From: Halomonas litopenaei
GTDB lineage: Bacteria; Pseudomonadota; Gammaproteobacteria; Pseudomonadales; Halomonadaceae
Reading direction: 5' to 3'
NCBI RefSeq assembly: GCF_003045775.1
Contig: NZ_PXNS01000001.1
Span: forward strand, 62,001-126,000
DNA: 64,000 nt
Part shown: positions 17,569 through 27,400 of the stretch, piece by piece
How positions within the stretch are numbered: the first letter of the stretch is position 1
How the letters are laid out: the number at the start of each line of letters is the position of its first letter
The notes under the pieces: model-generated
Databases searched by the model: none
Seen by the model: only the letters and a program-made list of their open reading frames with translations
What the model was told of the DNA's origin: nothing
Translations under genes and position numbers: made by a program

Positions 17569-18078
17569 ATGACACGGGGAAAGATGGGATGGGCCGCTGT
17601 GGCCATGCTGACACTGGCTGGCTGTGCGTCGACCTCACAACCGCAGACGGCGGCCGAGATGTTCGACTGCGACGCCCTCAATCAGGCCGTGGCCAGTGCC
17701 GACAATGATTTCACCGACATCAAGGGACGCTTCGACGACACTCGGCTGACCCGCAGCTGGGAAACCGATGTCCAGGCCTTCCACGACTCCTGTCTGATCA
17801 CCTCGGCGCAGCGCCCGGATCACTACTCCTGTTTCGGACGGATGGACAGTGACGACCCGCGTGGTGCCCTGGTGGCCGGTGGTGAGGCCCTTGGCCAGTG
17901 CCTGGGCAGTGACTGGACCTCCACCCGCGAGACGTCCGATCGTCTGGTCTTTTCCAGGGCCGGCAGCGACACCACCGTGACGCTGGAAACCTTCCTCAAC
18001 GACCGCGGCCGCCGTATGGGCAGCCTGGATGTCTGGCAGCACCCGGATGACCTGCGTCTGGAGTCCACCGACGGCTGA
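17569..18078 (+). CDS. Hypothetical lipoprotein
   Basis: A 169-residue protein with a type II signal peptide: MTRGKMGWAAVAMLTLAGC, lipobox LAGC, Cys19 as the lipidated residue. The mature part is acidic, with four further cysteines (in MFDCDAL, DSCLI, YSCFG and GQCLG) that could form two disulfides in the periplasm. No family was recognised. A GGAG lies eight bases before the ATG; upstream in-frame sequence belongs to the palindromic element. It stands alone, followed by a strong hairpin terminator. Role unknown. Confidence 0.75.
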   Translation: MTRGKMGWAAVAMLTLAGCASTSQPQTAAEMFDCDALNQAVASADNDFTDIKGRFDDTRLTRSWETDVQAFHDSCLITSAQRPDHYSCFGRMDSDDPRGALVAGGEALGQCLGSDWTSTRETSDRLVFSRAGSDTTVTLETFLNDRGRRMGSLDVWQHPDDLRLESTDG

Positions 18079-18121
18079 CTGCCGCTGTTGGACCCATGAC
18101 GGGTCCATTGGCTGCACCAAT

Positions 18122-18155
18122 GACAGGGCCCGTGCCGATCGGCACGGGCCCTGTC
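18122..18155. terminator. Bidirectional hairpin terminator
   Basis: Perfect 15-base stem GACAGGGCCCGTGCC with loop GATC, between the convergent lipoprotein and iron-binding-protein genes. T tracts are weak on both sides, but stem length and position fit a shared terminator. Confidence 0.75.
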
Positions 18156-18224
18156 GTTGTGGCCTTGGCGTTTGTGCTGCTTGCGCAGGCCCCCGCCAGC
18201 GGCGAGGGCCTGGCGTGGACGGGC

Positions 18225-19244
18225 TTAACGCCAGCCGACGCGATCGAAGATCTTGACCGCTTCCGGGTTGTTCTCGCCCAGCACGCTGACGTTGACTTCG
18301 TCCTTCTTGAACTCGCCCCAGGAGCCGAGTACCTCGTCCACGGCGACACCCTCGACCACCGGGAATTCGTGGTTGCCCACGGCGAACAGTTCCTGAGCTT
18401 CGTCGGAGGCCAGGAACTCGAGGAAGGCGACGGCGTTGTCGTGGTTAGGTGCACCCTTGACCAGGCCGGCACCACCGACGTTGACGTGGGCACCACGGTC
18501 ATCCTGATTGGGGAACAGGATCTGCACGCTTTCGGCGGCCTCGCGCTCGTCGGCGTCGTCGGAGGTCAGCAGACGCACGTAGTAGTAGTGGTTGGCCACC
18601 GCCACGTCGCACTCGCCGCTGGCCACGCCCTTGATCTGGTCGCGGTCGCCACCCTCGGGGTCGCGAGCCATGTTGTCGACCACGCCCTGGGCCCACTCTT
18701 CGGCACCTTCTTCACCGTGGTGCTCGACCATCGAGGCCAGCAGTGACTGGTTGTAGATGTTGTTGGAGGAACGGATGCAGATCTTGCCCTTGAGGCTGGG
18801 GTCGGCCAGCTTCTCGTAGCTGTCGACCTGCTCGGGCTCGATGGTCTCGGGGTTGTAGAAGATCGCCCGCACGCGCTGGCTGAAGCCGAACCAGTCGCCT
18901 TCGGGATGGCGCATGCTCTCGGGCAGGCGCTCGTTGAGCACCTCGGAGTCCACCGGCGCGAAGATGCCTTCCTCCTCGGCGCGCCACAGGCGGCCGGCGT
19001 CCACGGTCATCATGATGTCGGCGGGGCTGGCCTCGCCCTCGCGCTTGATGCGCTGGATGAGCTGGTCGGAATCGCCCTGCAGCACGTTGACCTCGATGCC
19101 GGTCTGTTCGGTGAAGGCGTCGTACATGGCCTGGTCGGAGTCGTAGTGACGTGCCGAGTACACATTGACGCTGCCGTCGGCGTAGGCGAGACCGGAAGCG
19201 CCGGCCAGGGCGATGGCGATGGCAAGACGAGAGACGTTGGACAT
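18225..19244 (-). CDS. Ferric-iron ABC transporter, periplasmic binding protein (FutA/FbpA type)
   Basis: A 339-residue periplasmic protein with a signal peptide (MSNVSRLAIAIALAGASGLAYA). The mature N-terminus DGSVNVYSARHYDSDQAMYDAF is the hallmark of the FutA/Fbp ferric-binding group, in which the histidine and tyrosine of SARHYDSD and tyrosines such as those in NHYYYVRLL hold Fe3+. SPADIMMTVDAGRL and FPNQDDRGAHVNVGGAGL are further family parts. GAGG lies six bases before the ATG and a Fur-box-like site 25 bases upstream. It delivers iron to the permease and ATPase encoded nearby. Confidence 0.93.
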   Translation of the reverse strand: MSNVSRLAIAIALAGASGLAYADGSVNVYSARHYDSDQAMYDAFTEQTGIEVNVLQGDSDQLIQRIKREGEASPADIMMTVDAGRLWRAEEEGIFAPVDSEVLNERLPESMRHPEGDWFGFSQRVRAIFYNPETIEPEQVDSYEKLADPSLKGKICIRSSNNIYNQSLLASMVEHHGEEGAEEWAQGVVDNMARDPEGGDRDQIKGVASGECDVAVANHYYYVRLLTSDDADEREAAESVQILFPNQDDRGAHVNVGGAGLVKGAPNHDNAVAFLEFLASDEAQELFAVGNHEFPVVEGVAVDEVLGSWGEFKKDEVNVSVLGENNPEAVKIFDRVGWR

Positions 19245-19626
19245 CGGAGACCTCGAGTGGCGGATGGAATGATAATACGTGTCATTCGGTGTCCGTATTG
19301 AACGACCTCCCGGGCACGGCGTCAATCACTGTGCCTCCTTGGGCTGATGCAGGGTGCTTCTCTCGGCATAGTGGAGGGGGCACGATCGATGTACTGATGG
19401 GGGCTGCGTCGGGGGCGGATACCTCCGACCATCGGGCGCTCCAGCCTGGCGCTGGGCCCCCTGGCACCCGCTGCTTCGGGAGCCGGCAGAACTGCGAGGC
19501 TGACCTGTTGGAGCGGGAGATATCGCACAGGCAAAGGAGAAGGCGTGTCGAAAGGATTCGCGTTACCATGGCCAATCCATCGGCTTTCGCCGTCGTCCAT
19601 CCGACCTTCGACACGCGATCCCCTCC
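19245..19626. other. Divergent intergenic region of the iron transporter
   Basis: 382 bases between the binding-protein gene (leftward) and the ATPase gene (rightward). It holds the Fur-box-like site close to the binding-protein start. The rest is GC-rich with no convincing gene; short open frames across it have no ribosome-binding sites and no recognisable protein. No second Fur-like site was found near the ATPase start. Confidence 0.7.
19270..19284. promoter_or_regulatory. Fur-box-like site
   Basis: TGATAATACGTGTCA matches 11 of 15 positions of the 7-1-7 Fur consensus (TGATAAT-N-ATTATCA), with the left half perfect. It lies 25 bases upstream of the binding-protein start, in promoter position, so iron repression by Fur is expected. 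Confidence 0.7.
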
Positions 19627-20772
19627 ATGACCTCACACCTTGCCAGCTCCGCCACCGTTTCCGAGCAGACCTTCGAGGAAGGCGTTGTCGCCGATCCTCT
19701 GCTGGCTGTGCGCAATATCCAGCATCGATACGACAGCAAGCTAGCCGTCAGCGACGCCTCCTTCGACATCGCGCCGGGCGAGGTGGTGTGCCTGCTCGGG
19801 CCGTCGGGCTGTGGCAAGACGACCCTGCTGCGCATCGTCGCCGGACTCGAGGCGTTGCAGCAGGGGGAGCTCAAGTTCGACGGCCAGACCCTGGCCGCAC
19901 CGGGGCGCCCCCACGTGCCGCCGGAGAAGCGCAGCGTGGGGCTGGCCTTCCAGGAATCGGCACTGTTTCCCCACTTGAGCGTGCTCGACAACGTGACCTT
20001 CGGGCTCAAGGGGATGCCGGCGCGGGCGCGCCGTGAACGAGCCCTGGAGCTGCTCGCTCAGCTGGGTATGGACGGCTACTCCGAGGCCTTCCCGCACACC
20101 CTGTCCGGTGGCCAGCAGCAGCGGGTGGCCCTGGCCAGGGCCCTGGCGCCCTCGCCGCAATTGATGCTGCTGGACGAGCCTTTCTCGAGCCTCGACGCGC
20201 GTCTCAGGGACCGTATCCGCGATGACACCCTGCACGTGCTCAAGCAGGTGGGCGCAGGCACCCTACTGGTGACCCATGACCCCGAAGAGGCGATGTTCAT
20301 GGCCGATCGCATCGTGCTGATGCGCGATGGTCGGGTGGTGCAGGTAGGCACGCCGGAAGAGCTCTACTGCGGGCCGGCCGACCCCTTCGTGGTGACCTTC
20401 TTCGGGGACGTCAATCGCCTGGAAGGCGTCGCCCAGCGTGGCTATGTGCATACCGCGGTGGGGCCCGTCGCCACCGACCTGCCTGACGGCGCCCGCGCCC
20501 AGGTGCTGATGCGCCCGGAGGCGCTCAGGGTGGTGGAAATCGAAAGCGACGGCCAGCACGCCCACCACAGCCACGTGCTGATGGCACGACTGCTGGGGCG
20601 TTGCAGTCTGCTGCACCTCTGCGTGCACGGTATCGATGGCCAGGAGGCCCACATGCACGCCCGGGTACCCGGGGTCTTTCTGCCGAGGGAAGGCCAGGCC
20701 GTGCAGGTCAGTCTCGACCCGGCCCAGGTATTCGTGTTCCCCGCCGAGGCGTCCGGCCTCGAGGCCGTCTAG
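19627..20772 (+). CDS. Ferric-iron ABC transporter, ATP-binding protein (FbpC/FutC type)
   Basis: A 381-residue ATPase. Walker A is GPSGCGKTT, the Q-loop lies in GLAFQESALFPHLSV, the signature is LSGGQQQR, Walker B is LMLLDEPFSSLD and the H-loop VTHDPEEAMF. A C-terminal TOBE-like domain follows from about residue 265, the layout of FbpC/PotA-type transporters. The first ATG lacks a clear ribosome-binding site; translation may start a little downstream. It is transcribed away from the binding-protein gene and converges on the permease gene, an unusual split of one transporter into three units. Confidence 0.9.
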   Translation: MTSHLASSATVSEQTFEEGVVADPLLAVRNIQHRYDSKLAVSDASFDIAPGEVVCLLGPSGCGKTTLLRIVAGLEALQQGELKFDGQTLAAPGRPHVPPEKRSVGLAFQESALFPHLSVLDNVTFGLKGMPARARRERALELLAQLGMDGYSEAFPHTLSGGQQQRVALARALAPSPQLMLLDEPFSSLDARLRDRIRDDTLHVLKQVGAGTLLVTHDPEEAMFMADRIVLMRDGRVVQVGTPEELYCGPADPFVVTFFGDVNRLEGVAQRGYVHTAVGPVATDLPDGARAQVLMRPEALRVVEIESDGQHAHHSHVLMARLLGRCSLLHLCVHGIDGQEAHMHARVPGVFLPREGQAVQVSLDPAQVFVFPAEASGLEAV

Positions 20773-20774
20773 GG

Positions 20775-20798
20775 CCCCTGGCCCCGGCGCACCAGGGG
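20775..20798. terminator. Hairpin between convergent ATPase and permease genes
   Basis: CCCCTGG (20775-20781) pairs with CCAGGGG (20792-20798) around a ten-base loop. A run of nine G rather than T follows, so it is a candidate only. Confidence 0.45.
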
Positions 20799-20840
20799 GG
20801 GGGACTATTCGTATCCAGTCGTATCCAGCAGGGGCCAGCG

Positions 20841-22517
20841 TCAGTCGCTGGCCTGGCCCGGGCGCGAGCGGCGCATCGCCAGGCTCAGCAGCACCACCGG
20901 AATGATCCCCACGGCAACGATGGCCAGGGACGCTGTCGAGGCCTCGGCCAGGCGTTCGTCAGCGGCCAGGTTGTGGGCTCGCACCGCCAGGGTGTCGAAG
21001 TTGAACGGGCGCAGGATGATGGTGGCCGGCAGCTCCTTCATCACGTCGACGAAGACCAGGATCCCGGCGGCCAGCAGGCTGCCGCGCATGATCGGCGTAT
21101 GCACCTTGCGCAGGGTGCCGGTGGCGGTCTCGCCGAGGGTCCGGGCCGCCGCGTCCATCGACGGGGTGACCTTGCCCAGGCTCGCTTCCACGGCGTTGAA
21201 CGACACCGCGAGAAAACGCACCACATAGGCATAGATCAGGATAAAGGCGGTACCGCTGAGGATCAGGCCGATCACCTCCCCGGTGGCGGCCTTGTACAGC
21301 TGGTTGAGCTGGACGTCGACCCAGGCGAAGGGGATCAGGATGCCTACCGCTACCACCGAACCCGGAATCGCGTAGCCCAGCGAGGCCACCCGAGTGGCCG
21401 TGCGGGTCAGCGGGCCCTGTTCGAGTCGGGCGCCATAGCTCAGCACCACCGCCAGCCCCACCGCGATCAGGGCGGCGACGGCTGCCAGCAGCAGGCTGTT
21501 GCCGGCGTACTCGAAAAAGGCGCTGCCCAGCACGCTGTCTCCGGCCTTCAGCGCCATGTACCCCAGCAGCAGGCAGGGCAACAGGAAGCCCACCGTCACC
21601 GGCAGCGCGCAGGCCAGGGTGGCCGCCCAGGCGCGTGCACCGCTTAGACGGTACTCCGGTAGTTGCTGGTAGCGGTGAGAGGTGTGGTGGAAGCGGCGCT
21701 TGCCCCGGGACCAGCGCTCCAGCAGCACGAACAGGATCACGAAGGCCAGCAGGCACGCCGCCAACTGGGCGGCGGCGACCTGTTCGCCAAGTCCGAACCA
21801 GGTGCGATAGATGCCGGTGGTGAAGGTATCCACGCCGAAGTACTGCACCGCGCCGAACTCGTTGAGGGTTTCCATCAAGGCCAGCGACACGCCCCCCACC
21901 AGCGCCGGTCGCGCCAGCGGTACCGCCACCTGGGTAAACATTTGCCAGGGGCCGCGGCCCAGGGTGCGTCCCACGTCGAGCATGCACACCGACTGCTCGA
22001 GGAAGGCCGCCCTGGCCAGCATGTACACGTAGGGGTAGAGCACCAGGGTGATCAGGGTGGCGGCACCCGGTAACGAGCGGATGTCGGGAAACCAGTAGTC
22101 CCCGCGGGACCAGCCGAAGGCTTCGCGCAGGGCCTCCTGCACCGGCCCTGCGTACTGCAGAAAGTCGGTGTAGGCGTAGGCGATGACGTAGGTGGGTACC
22201 GCCAACGGCAGCAGCATGGCCCATTCGAACAGGCGCTTGCCGGGAAAACGGCACATCACTACCAGCCAGGCGCAGCCGGTACCGATGGCCAGGGTACCAA
22301 GGCCGACGCTGAGTACCAGGAACAGGGTGTTGAGCAGATAACGCGTCAGCACAGTGTCGGCCAGGTGACGCCAGATATCGCCGGCGGGCACCAGAATATG
22401 GGCCAGGATCACCAGCACCGGCAGTGCCACCACCGCGGCGACAGCCAGCGTCAACCAGCCCCAGCGCGAAAGCCGCCGGGAACGAACCTTGGCCACGGAA
22501 TGAGTACTGCTGGACAC
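20841..22517 (-). CDS. Ferric-iron ABC transporter permease (FbpB type)
   Basis: A 558-residue inner-membrane permease made of two fused BPD_transp_1 domains, as in FbpB/FutB, with about 12 membrane segments. The first EAA loop lies near ACLLDVGRTLGRGPWQMFTQV-type sequence (about residues 175-195) and the second near ASLGKVTPSMDAAARTLGE (about 460-480). It forms the channel for Fe3+ handed over by the binding protein encoded at 18.2-19.2 kb. It converges on the ATPase gene with a 68-base gap and is read from its own promoter upstream of 22517; no clear Fur site is seen there. Confidence 0.9.
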   Translation of the reverse strand: MSSSTHSVAKVRSRRLSRWGWLTLAVAAVVALPVLVILAHILVPAGDIWRHLADTVLTRYLLNTLFLVLSVGLGTLAIGTGCAWLVVMCRFPGKRLFEWAMLLPLAVPTYVIAYAYTDFLQYAGPVQEALREAFGWSRGDYWFPDIRSLPGAATLITLVLYPYVYMLARAAFLEQSVCMLDVGRTLGRGPWQMFTQVAVPLARPALVGGVSLALMETLNEFGAVQYFGVDTFTTGIYRTWFGLGEQVAAAQLAACLLAFVILFVLLERWSRGKRRFHHTSHRYQQLPEYRLSGARAWAATLACALPVTVGFLLPCLLLGYMALKAGDSVLGSAFFEYAGNSLLLAAVAALIAVGLAVVLSYGARLEQGPLTRTATRVASLGYAIPGSVVAVGILIPFAWVDVQLNQLYKAATGEVIGLILSGTAFILIYAYVVRFLAVSFNAVEASLGKVTPSMDAAARTLGETATGTLRKVHTPIMRGSLLAAGILVFVDVMKELPATIILRPFNFDTLAVRAHNLAADERLAEASTASLAIVAVGIIPVVLLSLAMRRSRPGQASD

Positions 22518-22662
22518 GGACGGACTCCTGCTGCGGGCACCGCTGACGGACGGGAGGCCAGATCATACCAGTCCGTGCCGGCGGCTGCAGTTGGCCATCA
22601 AGGGGAGGCATGGAGGCGCGCACCAAACGGAAGTGAGACCTTGGCTCGGCGGGCTTTGAAAG

Positions 22663-22676
22663 TGAATAACTATTCA
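22663..22676. promoter_or_regulatory. Probable TetR operator
   Basis: TGAATA-AC-TATTCA, perfect six-base arms with further partial symmetry outside (about 8 of 10 per side). It sits 37 bases upstream of the TetR gene in an AT-rich patch, typical of an autoregulated efflux repressor. Confidence 0.65.
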
Positions 22677-22713
22677 TTTATTTTAAGAGGCATCTCAAAA
22701 GAGGGTAAATGTC

Positions 22714-23307
22714 ATGCGCCCACGCGACGACACCAAGCGGGTGGCACTGCTCGAGGCGACCCTGGTCGAGGTCACCGAGCACGGCTTCGGCGTGGCCTCG
22801 GTGGCCCGTATCGCACGTCGCGCCAGGGTGTCGCCCGCCACCCTCTATATCCACTTTGCCGACAAGGACGCCCTGCTGGAGGCGACCTTTGTGCACGTCT
22901 GTGACCAGCTGATTGATACCGCCCTGGAGGCCTTCGATGCGGCACTCGAGCTGCGCCAGGCGCTGCGCGAGATGTGGCATGCGCTGTTTCATCTGGCCCT
23001 CGACCAGCCGCGCCTGTTTCGCTTCCACGACGCCTTCAGCCATTCGGTATGGATGAATGATCGGGTCCGCGAGCGCAACGATCTGCGCCTGGCGCCCTTG
23101 CTCGATGCCATCGCCCAGGGGCATCGGGATGGCGTGCTCAAGCCGGTTGGGCTTGCGCTGCTGGAAAGCTTCATGTTCCGCCCGATCTACCACCTGGTGC
23201 AGAGCCAGGGGAGCCACCCGTTCGAGCCCACCCACACCAATATCGACCAGGCCTTTGCGATGGCCTGGGACGCCATTGCCGTTCGCCACGACAACCCGCG
23301 TCCCTGA
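22714..23307 (+). CDS. TetR-family transcriptional regulator
   Basis: A 197-residue repressor with an N-terminal TetR HTH: RVALLEATLVEVTEHGFG, then VARIARRARVSPATLYIHF and ADKDALLEATF. The C-terminal half is a helical ligand-binding domain without close family marks. GAGGG lies eight bases before the ATG. It heads the operon of a membrane-fusion lipoprotein and an RND transporter, and a palindrome lies just upstream, so it most likely represses its own operon until a toxic substrate binds. Confidence 0.9.
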   Translation: MRPRDDTKRVALLEATLVEVTEHGFGVASVARIARRARVSPATLYIHFADKDALLEATFVHVCDQLIDTALEAFDAALELRQALREMWHALFHLALDQPRLFRFHDAFSHSVWMNDRVRERNDLRLAPLLDAIAQGHRDGVLKPVGLALLESFMFRPIYHLVQSQGSHPFEPTHTNIDQAFAMAWDAIAVRHDNPRP

Positions 23308-23323
23308 CGCCTCAGGAGCCCCC

Positions 23324-24481
23324 ATGACCTTCTCTACGTTTCCTCCGACGTCGCGCCTTGAGCGCCTGCTGGCCAGGTTCAGTCTGCTTGCCGTCGTGGC
23401 GCTTGTCGCCGGCTGTGAATCCGACCAACCGCCCTTGTCCCAGCAGCAGGTACACCCGGTGAAGCTGGTGTCGCTGGACGCCGGGCGCCAGGGCATGTTG
23501 ATGCGTTATCCCGGCCAGGTGCAGGCCTCGGAGCGTTCGGAGCTGTCGTTCCGGGTCGGTGGGGAGCTGCGCGAGCTGGCCGTGCAGCCGGGGGATGAGG
23601 TGGAAGCGGGGGACCTTATCGCCCGCCTCGATGATCGTGATGCCAAGAGCCAGCTGGCCAACGCCCGTTCGAGCTACAACCTGGCCGAGGCGACCTACGA
23701 GCGTATGCGTATCTCGCTGGAGCGTGGTGCCATCAGTCGGTCCCGCTTCGACGAGGCGCGTGCCGAGTTTCTGTCGGCCCAGGCCCAGCTCAAGCAGGCC
23801 CAGGACCAGCTCAGCTACACCGAGCTCAGCGCGCCCTTCAGCGGCGTGATCGCGTCGGTCCCGGTGGACAACTATCAGGTGGTCGGTGCCCAGCAGACCA
23901 TCGCCGAGCTGCAGCAGCCGGGATCCATCGACGTGACCTTCCAACTGCCTGAGCAGCAGGTCCGCCGGATCAATGACGAGCGCGCCCAGGCGGTGCAGGA
24001 CGGCGAGGATGCGGTGGTCTGGGTGACCTTCGCCGAGAACCAGCAGCAGCGCTACCCGGCCCGCTACAAGGAGCACGACAGCAGCGTCAGCCAGGGGTCG
24101 CTGAGCTATGAGGTCACCCTGACCTTGCCTGAACCCGACGACATCACGGTGCTGTCGGGCATGAGCGCCACGGTGCTGCTGGACATGAGCGCCCTGACCG
24201 GTGATAGCCAGGATCCCTGGCGGGTGCCGGTGGCGGCGGTGGCCACGCGGGAATCGCAGCCTGACCAGGCGGTGGTGTGGCGCTTCGTGCCCGACGACGA
24301 GTCCCGCGCCGATGGCCCTGGACGTGTCGAGGCGGTGCCGGTCGTGCCGGGGCGCATCACCACCCAGGGGATGCTGATCGAGGGCGAGCTCGAGGCCGGC
24401 GACCGGCTGGTCGCCGCCGGTGCCGAACGCATGCAGGAAGGACGCAGGGTACGACCCTGGATCAAGGAAGAGGGGCTCTGA
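23324..24481 (+). CDS. RND efflux membrane-fusion protein (lipoprotein)
   Basis: A 385-residue periplasmic adaptor anchored by a lipid: Cys31 follows the lipobox VAGC. The barrel-sandwich hybrid is split by an alpha-hairpin: ERSELSFRVGGELRELAV, GDEVEAGDLIARLDDRD, the coiled coil about 95-165 (ANARSSYNLAEATYERM to LKQAQDQL) and TELSAPFSGVIASV. Beta-barrel and membrane-proximal domains follow. AGGAG precedes the ATG and the gene begins 17 bases after the TetR stop. It links the RND pump to an outer-membrane channel that is not encoded here, so a TolC-type protein from another locus must serve. Confidence 0.93.
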   Translation: MTFSTFPPTSRLERLLARFSLLAVVALVAGCESDQPPLSQQQVHPVKLVSLDAGRQGMLMRYPGQVQASERSELSFRVGGELRELAVQPGDEVEAGDLIARLDDRDAKSQLANARSSYNLAEATYERMRISLERGAISRSRFDEARAEFLSAQAQLKQAQDQLSYTELSAPFSGVIASVPVDNYQVVGAQQTIAELQQPGSIDVTFQLPEQQVRRINDERAQAVQDGEDAVVWVTFAENQQQRYPARYKEHDSSVSQGSLSYEVTLTLPEPDDITVLSGMSATVLLDMSALTGDSQDPWRVPVAAVATRESQPDQAVVWRFVPDDESRADGPGRVEAVPVVPGRITTQGMLIEGELEAGDRLVAAGAERMQEGRRVRPWIKEEGL

Positions 24482-24484
24482 TCG

Positions 24485-27400
24485 ATGGTCGACTACTTTC
24501 TGCGCCAGAAGGTCATCAGCTGGATGATCACCCTGCTGCTGGCCGTCGGCGGGGTGGTGTCTTTCTTCGGGCTCGGGCAGCTGGAGTTTCCCGAGTTCAC
24601 CATCCGCAACGCCATCATTTCGACCCAGTACCCCGGCGCCACGCCAGAACAGGTAGAAGAGGAGGTCACCCTGCGCCTGGAGAAGGCGATCCAGCAGATG
24701 CCCGACCTGAAGCGGGTCAGCTCGGTCAACGCCGACGGCCTGTCGCAGATCACCGTGGAGCTCGAGAACACGGTGCGCGAGCACGAACTTGCCCAGTACT
24801 GGGACCTGCTGCGGCGCAAGATCAGCGACGTCCAGGCCGAGCTGCCCCCCGGCGCCGGGACCTCCATCGTCAACGATGACTTCGGTGACGTCTTCGGCCT
24901 GCTGTTGACCCTGACCGGCGAGGACTACAGCCAGCAGGACCTAGAAGACCACGCCGACCTGCTGCAGCGGGAGCTGCGCCTGGTCGACGGGGTCAAGAAG
25001 GTCGCCATCGCCGGCACCGTGCAGGACCAGGTGGTGGTGTCGCTGGACCGTGACCGGATGCGCGCGCTGGGGATCTCGCCACAGCAGTTGAGTGACCTGC
25101 TCAACGCCCAGAACGTGGTGGGCGACGCGGGCCATATCAAGCTCGATGGCCTGTCGCTGTCGGTGCAGCCCACCGGCGAGTTCGACAGCGTCGAGTCGCT
25201 CGAGCGGCTGGTGGTGGGCCGTCCCGGTGACGGCCTGATCCGCCTTGGCGATATCGCCGAGGTCACTCGCCAGACCACCGATACGCCCCAGTTGCTCTAC
25301 CACGCAGGGGGGCAGTCCGCGCTGTCCATCGGCATCTCGTTTGGTTCCGGCGTCAACGTGGTGGAGGTCGGCGAACGGGTCGAGAAGCGGCTTTCTGAGC
25401 TCGAACAGCGCATGCCGCTGGGCATGGAACTGGCCACCGTCTACCACCAGCCCGAGGTGGTGGAGGACGCGGTCAACGGCTTTCTGATCAACCTGGCCGA
25501 GGCGGTCGGCATCGTCATACTGGTGCTGTTGCTGTTCATGGGGGTGCGTAGCGGGCTGCTGATGGGCCTGATCCTGCTGCTGACCATCCTCGGCACCTTC
25601 ATCATGATGTCGATTCACGGCATCCAGCTGCAGAAGATCTCGCTGGGCGCCTTGATCATTGCCCTCGGCATGCTGGTGGACAACGCCATCGTGGTCACCG
25701 AGGGCATGATGATCGGCCTTGCCCGGGGCAAGACCAAGCGCCAGGCGGCGCTGGAGGTGGTCGGTCAGAATCGCCTGCCGCTGCTGGGTGCCACGGTCAT
25801 CGCGATCACCGCCTTTGCTCCCATCGGGCTGTCGCCGGACGCTACCGGCGAGTTCGTCGGGTCACTGTTCTGGGTATTGTGCTATTCGTTGTTCCTGAGC
25901 TGGATCACCGCCCTGACCCTGACCCCCTTCTTCTTCGATCTGTTCTTCAAGGAACGCATCGAAGCGGGCGAGGAGGGGGATAGCGATCCCTATCGTGGCC
26001 TGCTGTTCCGGGTGTTTCGCCGCCTGCTGGTGGTGGGGATTCGGTTCCGCTACCTGACATTGGTGCTGGCGGTGGCGCTGCTGGCCGGTGCCTTGTCGCT
26101 GTCGGGGCAGGTCAAGAACGCCTTCTTTCCCGACGCCACCACTCCGCTGTTCTTTGCCGATGTGTGGTTGCCGGAGGGCACCGACGTGCTGGAGACCGAG
26201 CGCACCATCGCGCGCCTCGAGACGCAGGTGCTGGAGATGCAGGACGTGACCCGGGTGACCAGCGTGATCGGTGGCGGCGCACAGCGCTTCACCCTGACCT
26301 ATGCCCCCGAGGACCGCTATGCGAGTTTTGGTCAGCTGATCGTCGAGACCGAGGACCGCGCGTCCCGGGAAGCCCGCATGAAAGAGGTGATCGAGACCCT
26401 GCGCGAGGACTTCCCCCGGGTCCAGTACAAGGTCCAGGCGTTGCAGGTCGGCCCCTCGGCCAAGGCCAGCATCGAGGCGCGCATCTACGGTGACGACCCC
26501 GAGACCCTGCACCGCCTGGGCGCCAAGGTGCGTGGCATCTTCCAGGACGAGCCGATGACCGACAGCATCCGACTGTCCTGGAGCAATCGCGAGAGCGTCA
26601 TCGTGCCCGAGTTCCTCGAGCAACAGGCACGTCGCGTCGGAGTCACCCGGGACGCCCTGCACCAGGCGCTCAGGCTCAACAATGACGGCGAGCAGGTCGG
26701 CGTCTACCGCGAAGGCAGCGAGCTGATTCCGATCGTGATGCGCTCCCGGGAGGACCAGCGCCACGACATCGACAACCTCAGCGCGGTCAACGTCTGGAGT
26801 GAAGAGCAGGGACGTTATCTCAGCGCCGGCAACGTGCTCGGCGAGCTGCACACCGAGCTGCGTGATCCGCTGATCAAGCGCCGTGACCGGCGTCGCATGC
26901 TGGCGGTGTACGCCGAGCCGATGCCGCTGTCCGGTGAGACCGCCGCCAGCGTGCTGGCGCGGCTGCGTCCCCAGGTCGAGGCCATCGAGCTGCCGCCGGG
27001 CTATGCCATCGAATGGGGCGGTGAGTACGAAACTGCCAGCGACGCCCAGAAGGCGCTGCTGTCATCGCTGCCCATGGGCCTGCTCGGGATGTTCATCATC
27101 ACCGTGCTGCTGTTTGGCCGGCTGCGCCAGGCGCTGGCGATCTGGTCGATCGTGCCGCTGATGCTGATCGGTATCATCGGTGGCCTGGCGTTGCTCGGGG
27201 CGCCCTTCACCTTCATGGCGCTGCTCGGCACCTTGAGCCTGATCGGCATGGTGCTGAAGAACGCCATCGTGCTGATGGAAGAGATCAACGTGCAGCGTGG
27301 CCAGCAGGACAATGCCCACGACGCCGTGATCCAGGCCGCGGTCAGTCGTGTGCGGCCGGTGACCATGGCCGCCGTGACCACCATGCTGGGGATGCTGCCG

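Noticed and set aside
20796..20830. Nine-G run followed by a doubled CGTATCCAG
   Set aside because: Too short to call a repeat element; probably chance or simple slippage in a convergent spacer.
20959..22677. 572-codon open frame overlapping the iron permease in another frame
   Set aside because: Arg/Pro/Gly-rich translation typical of a shifted frame; the permease frame has clear membrane segments and a start signal.
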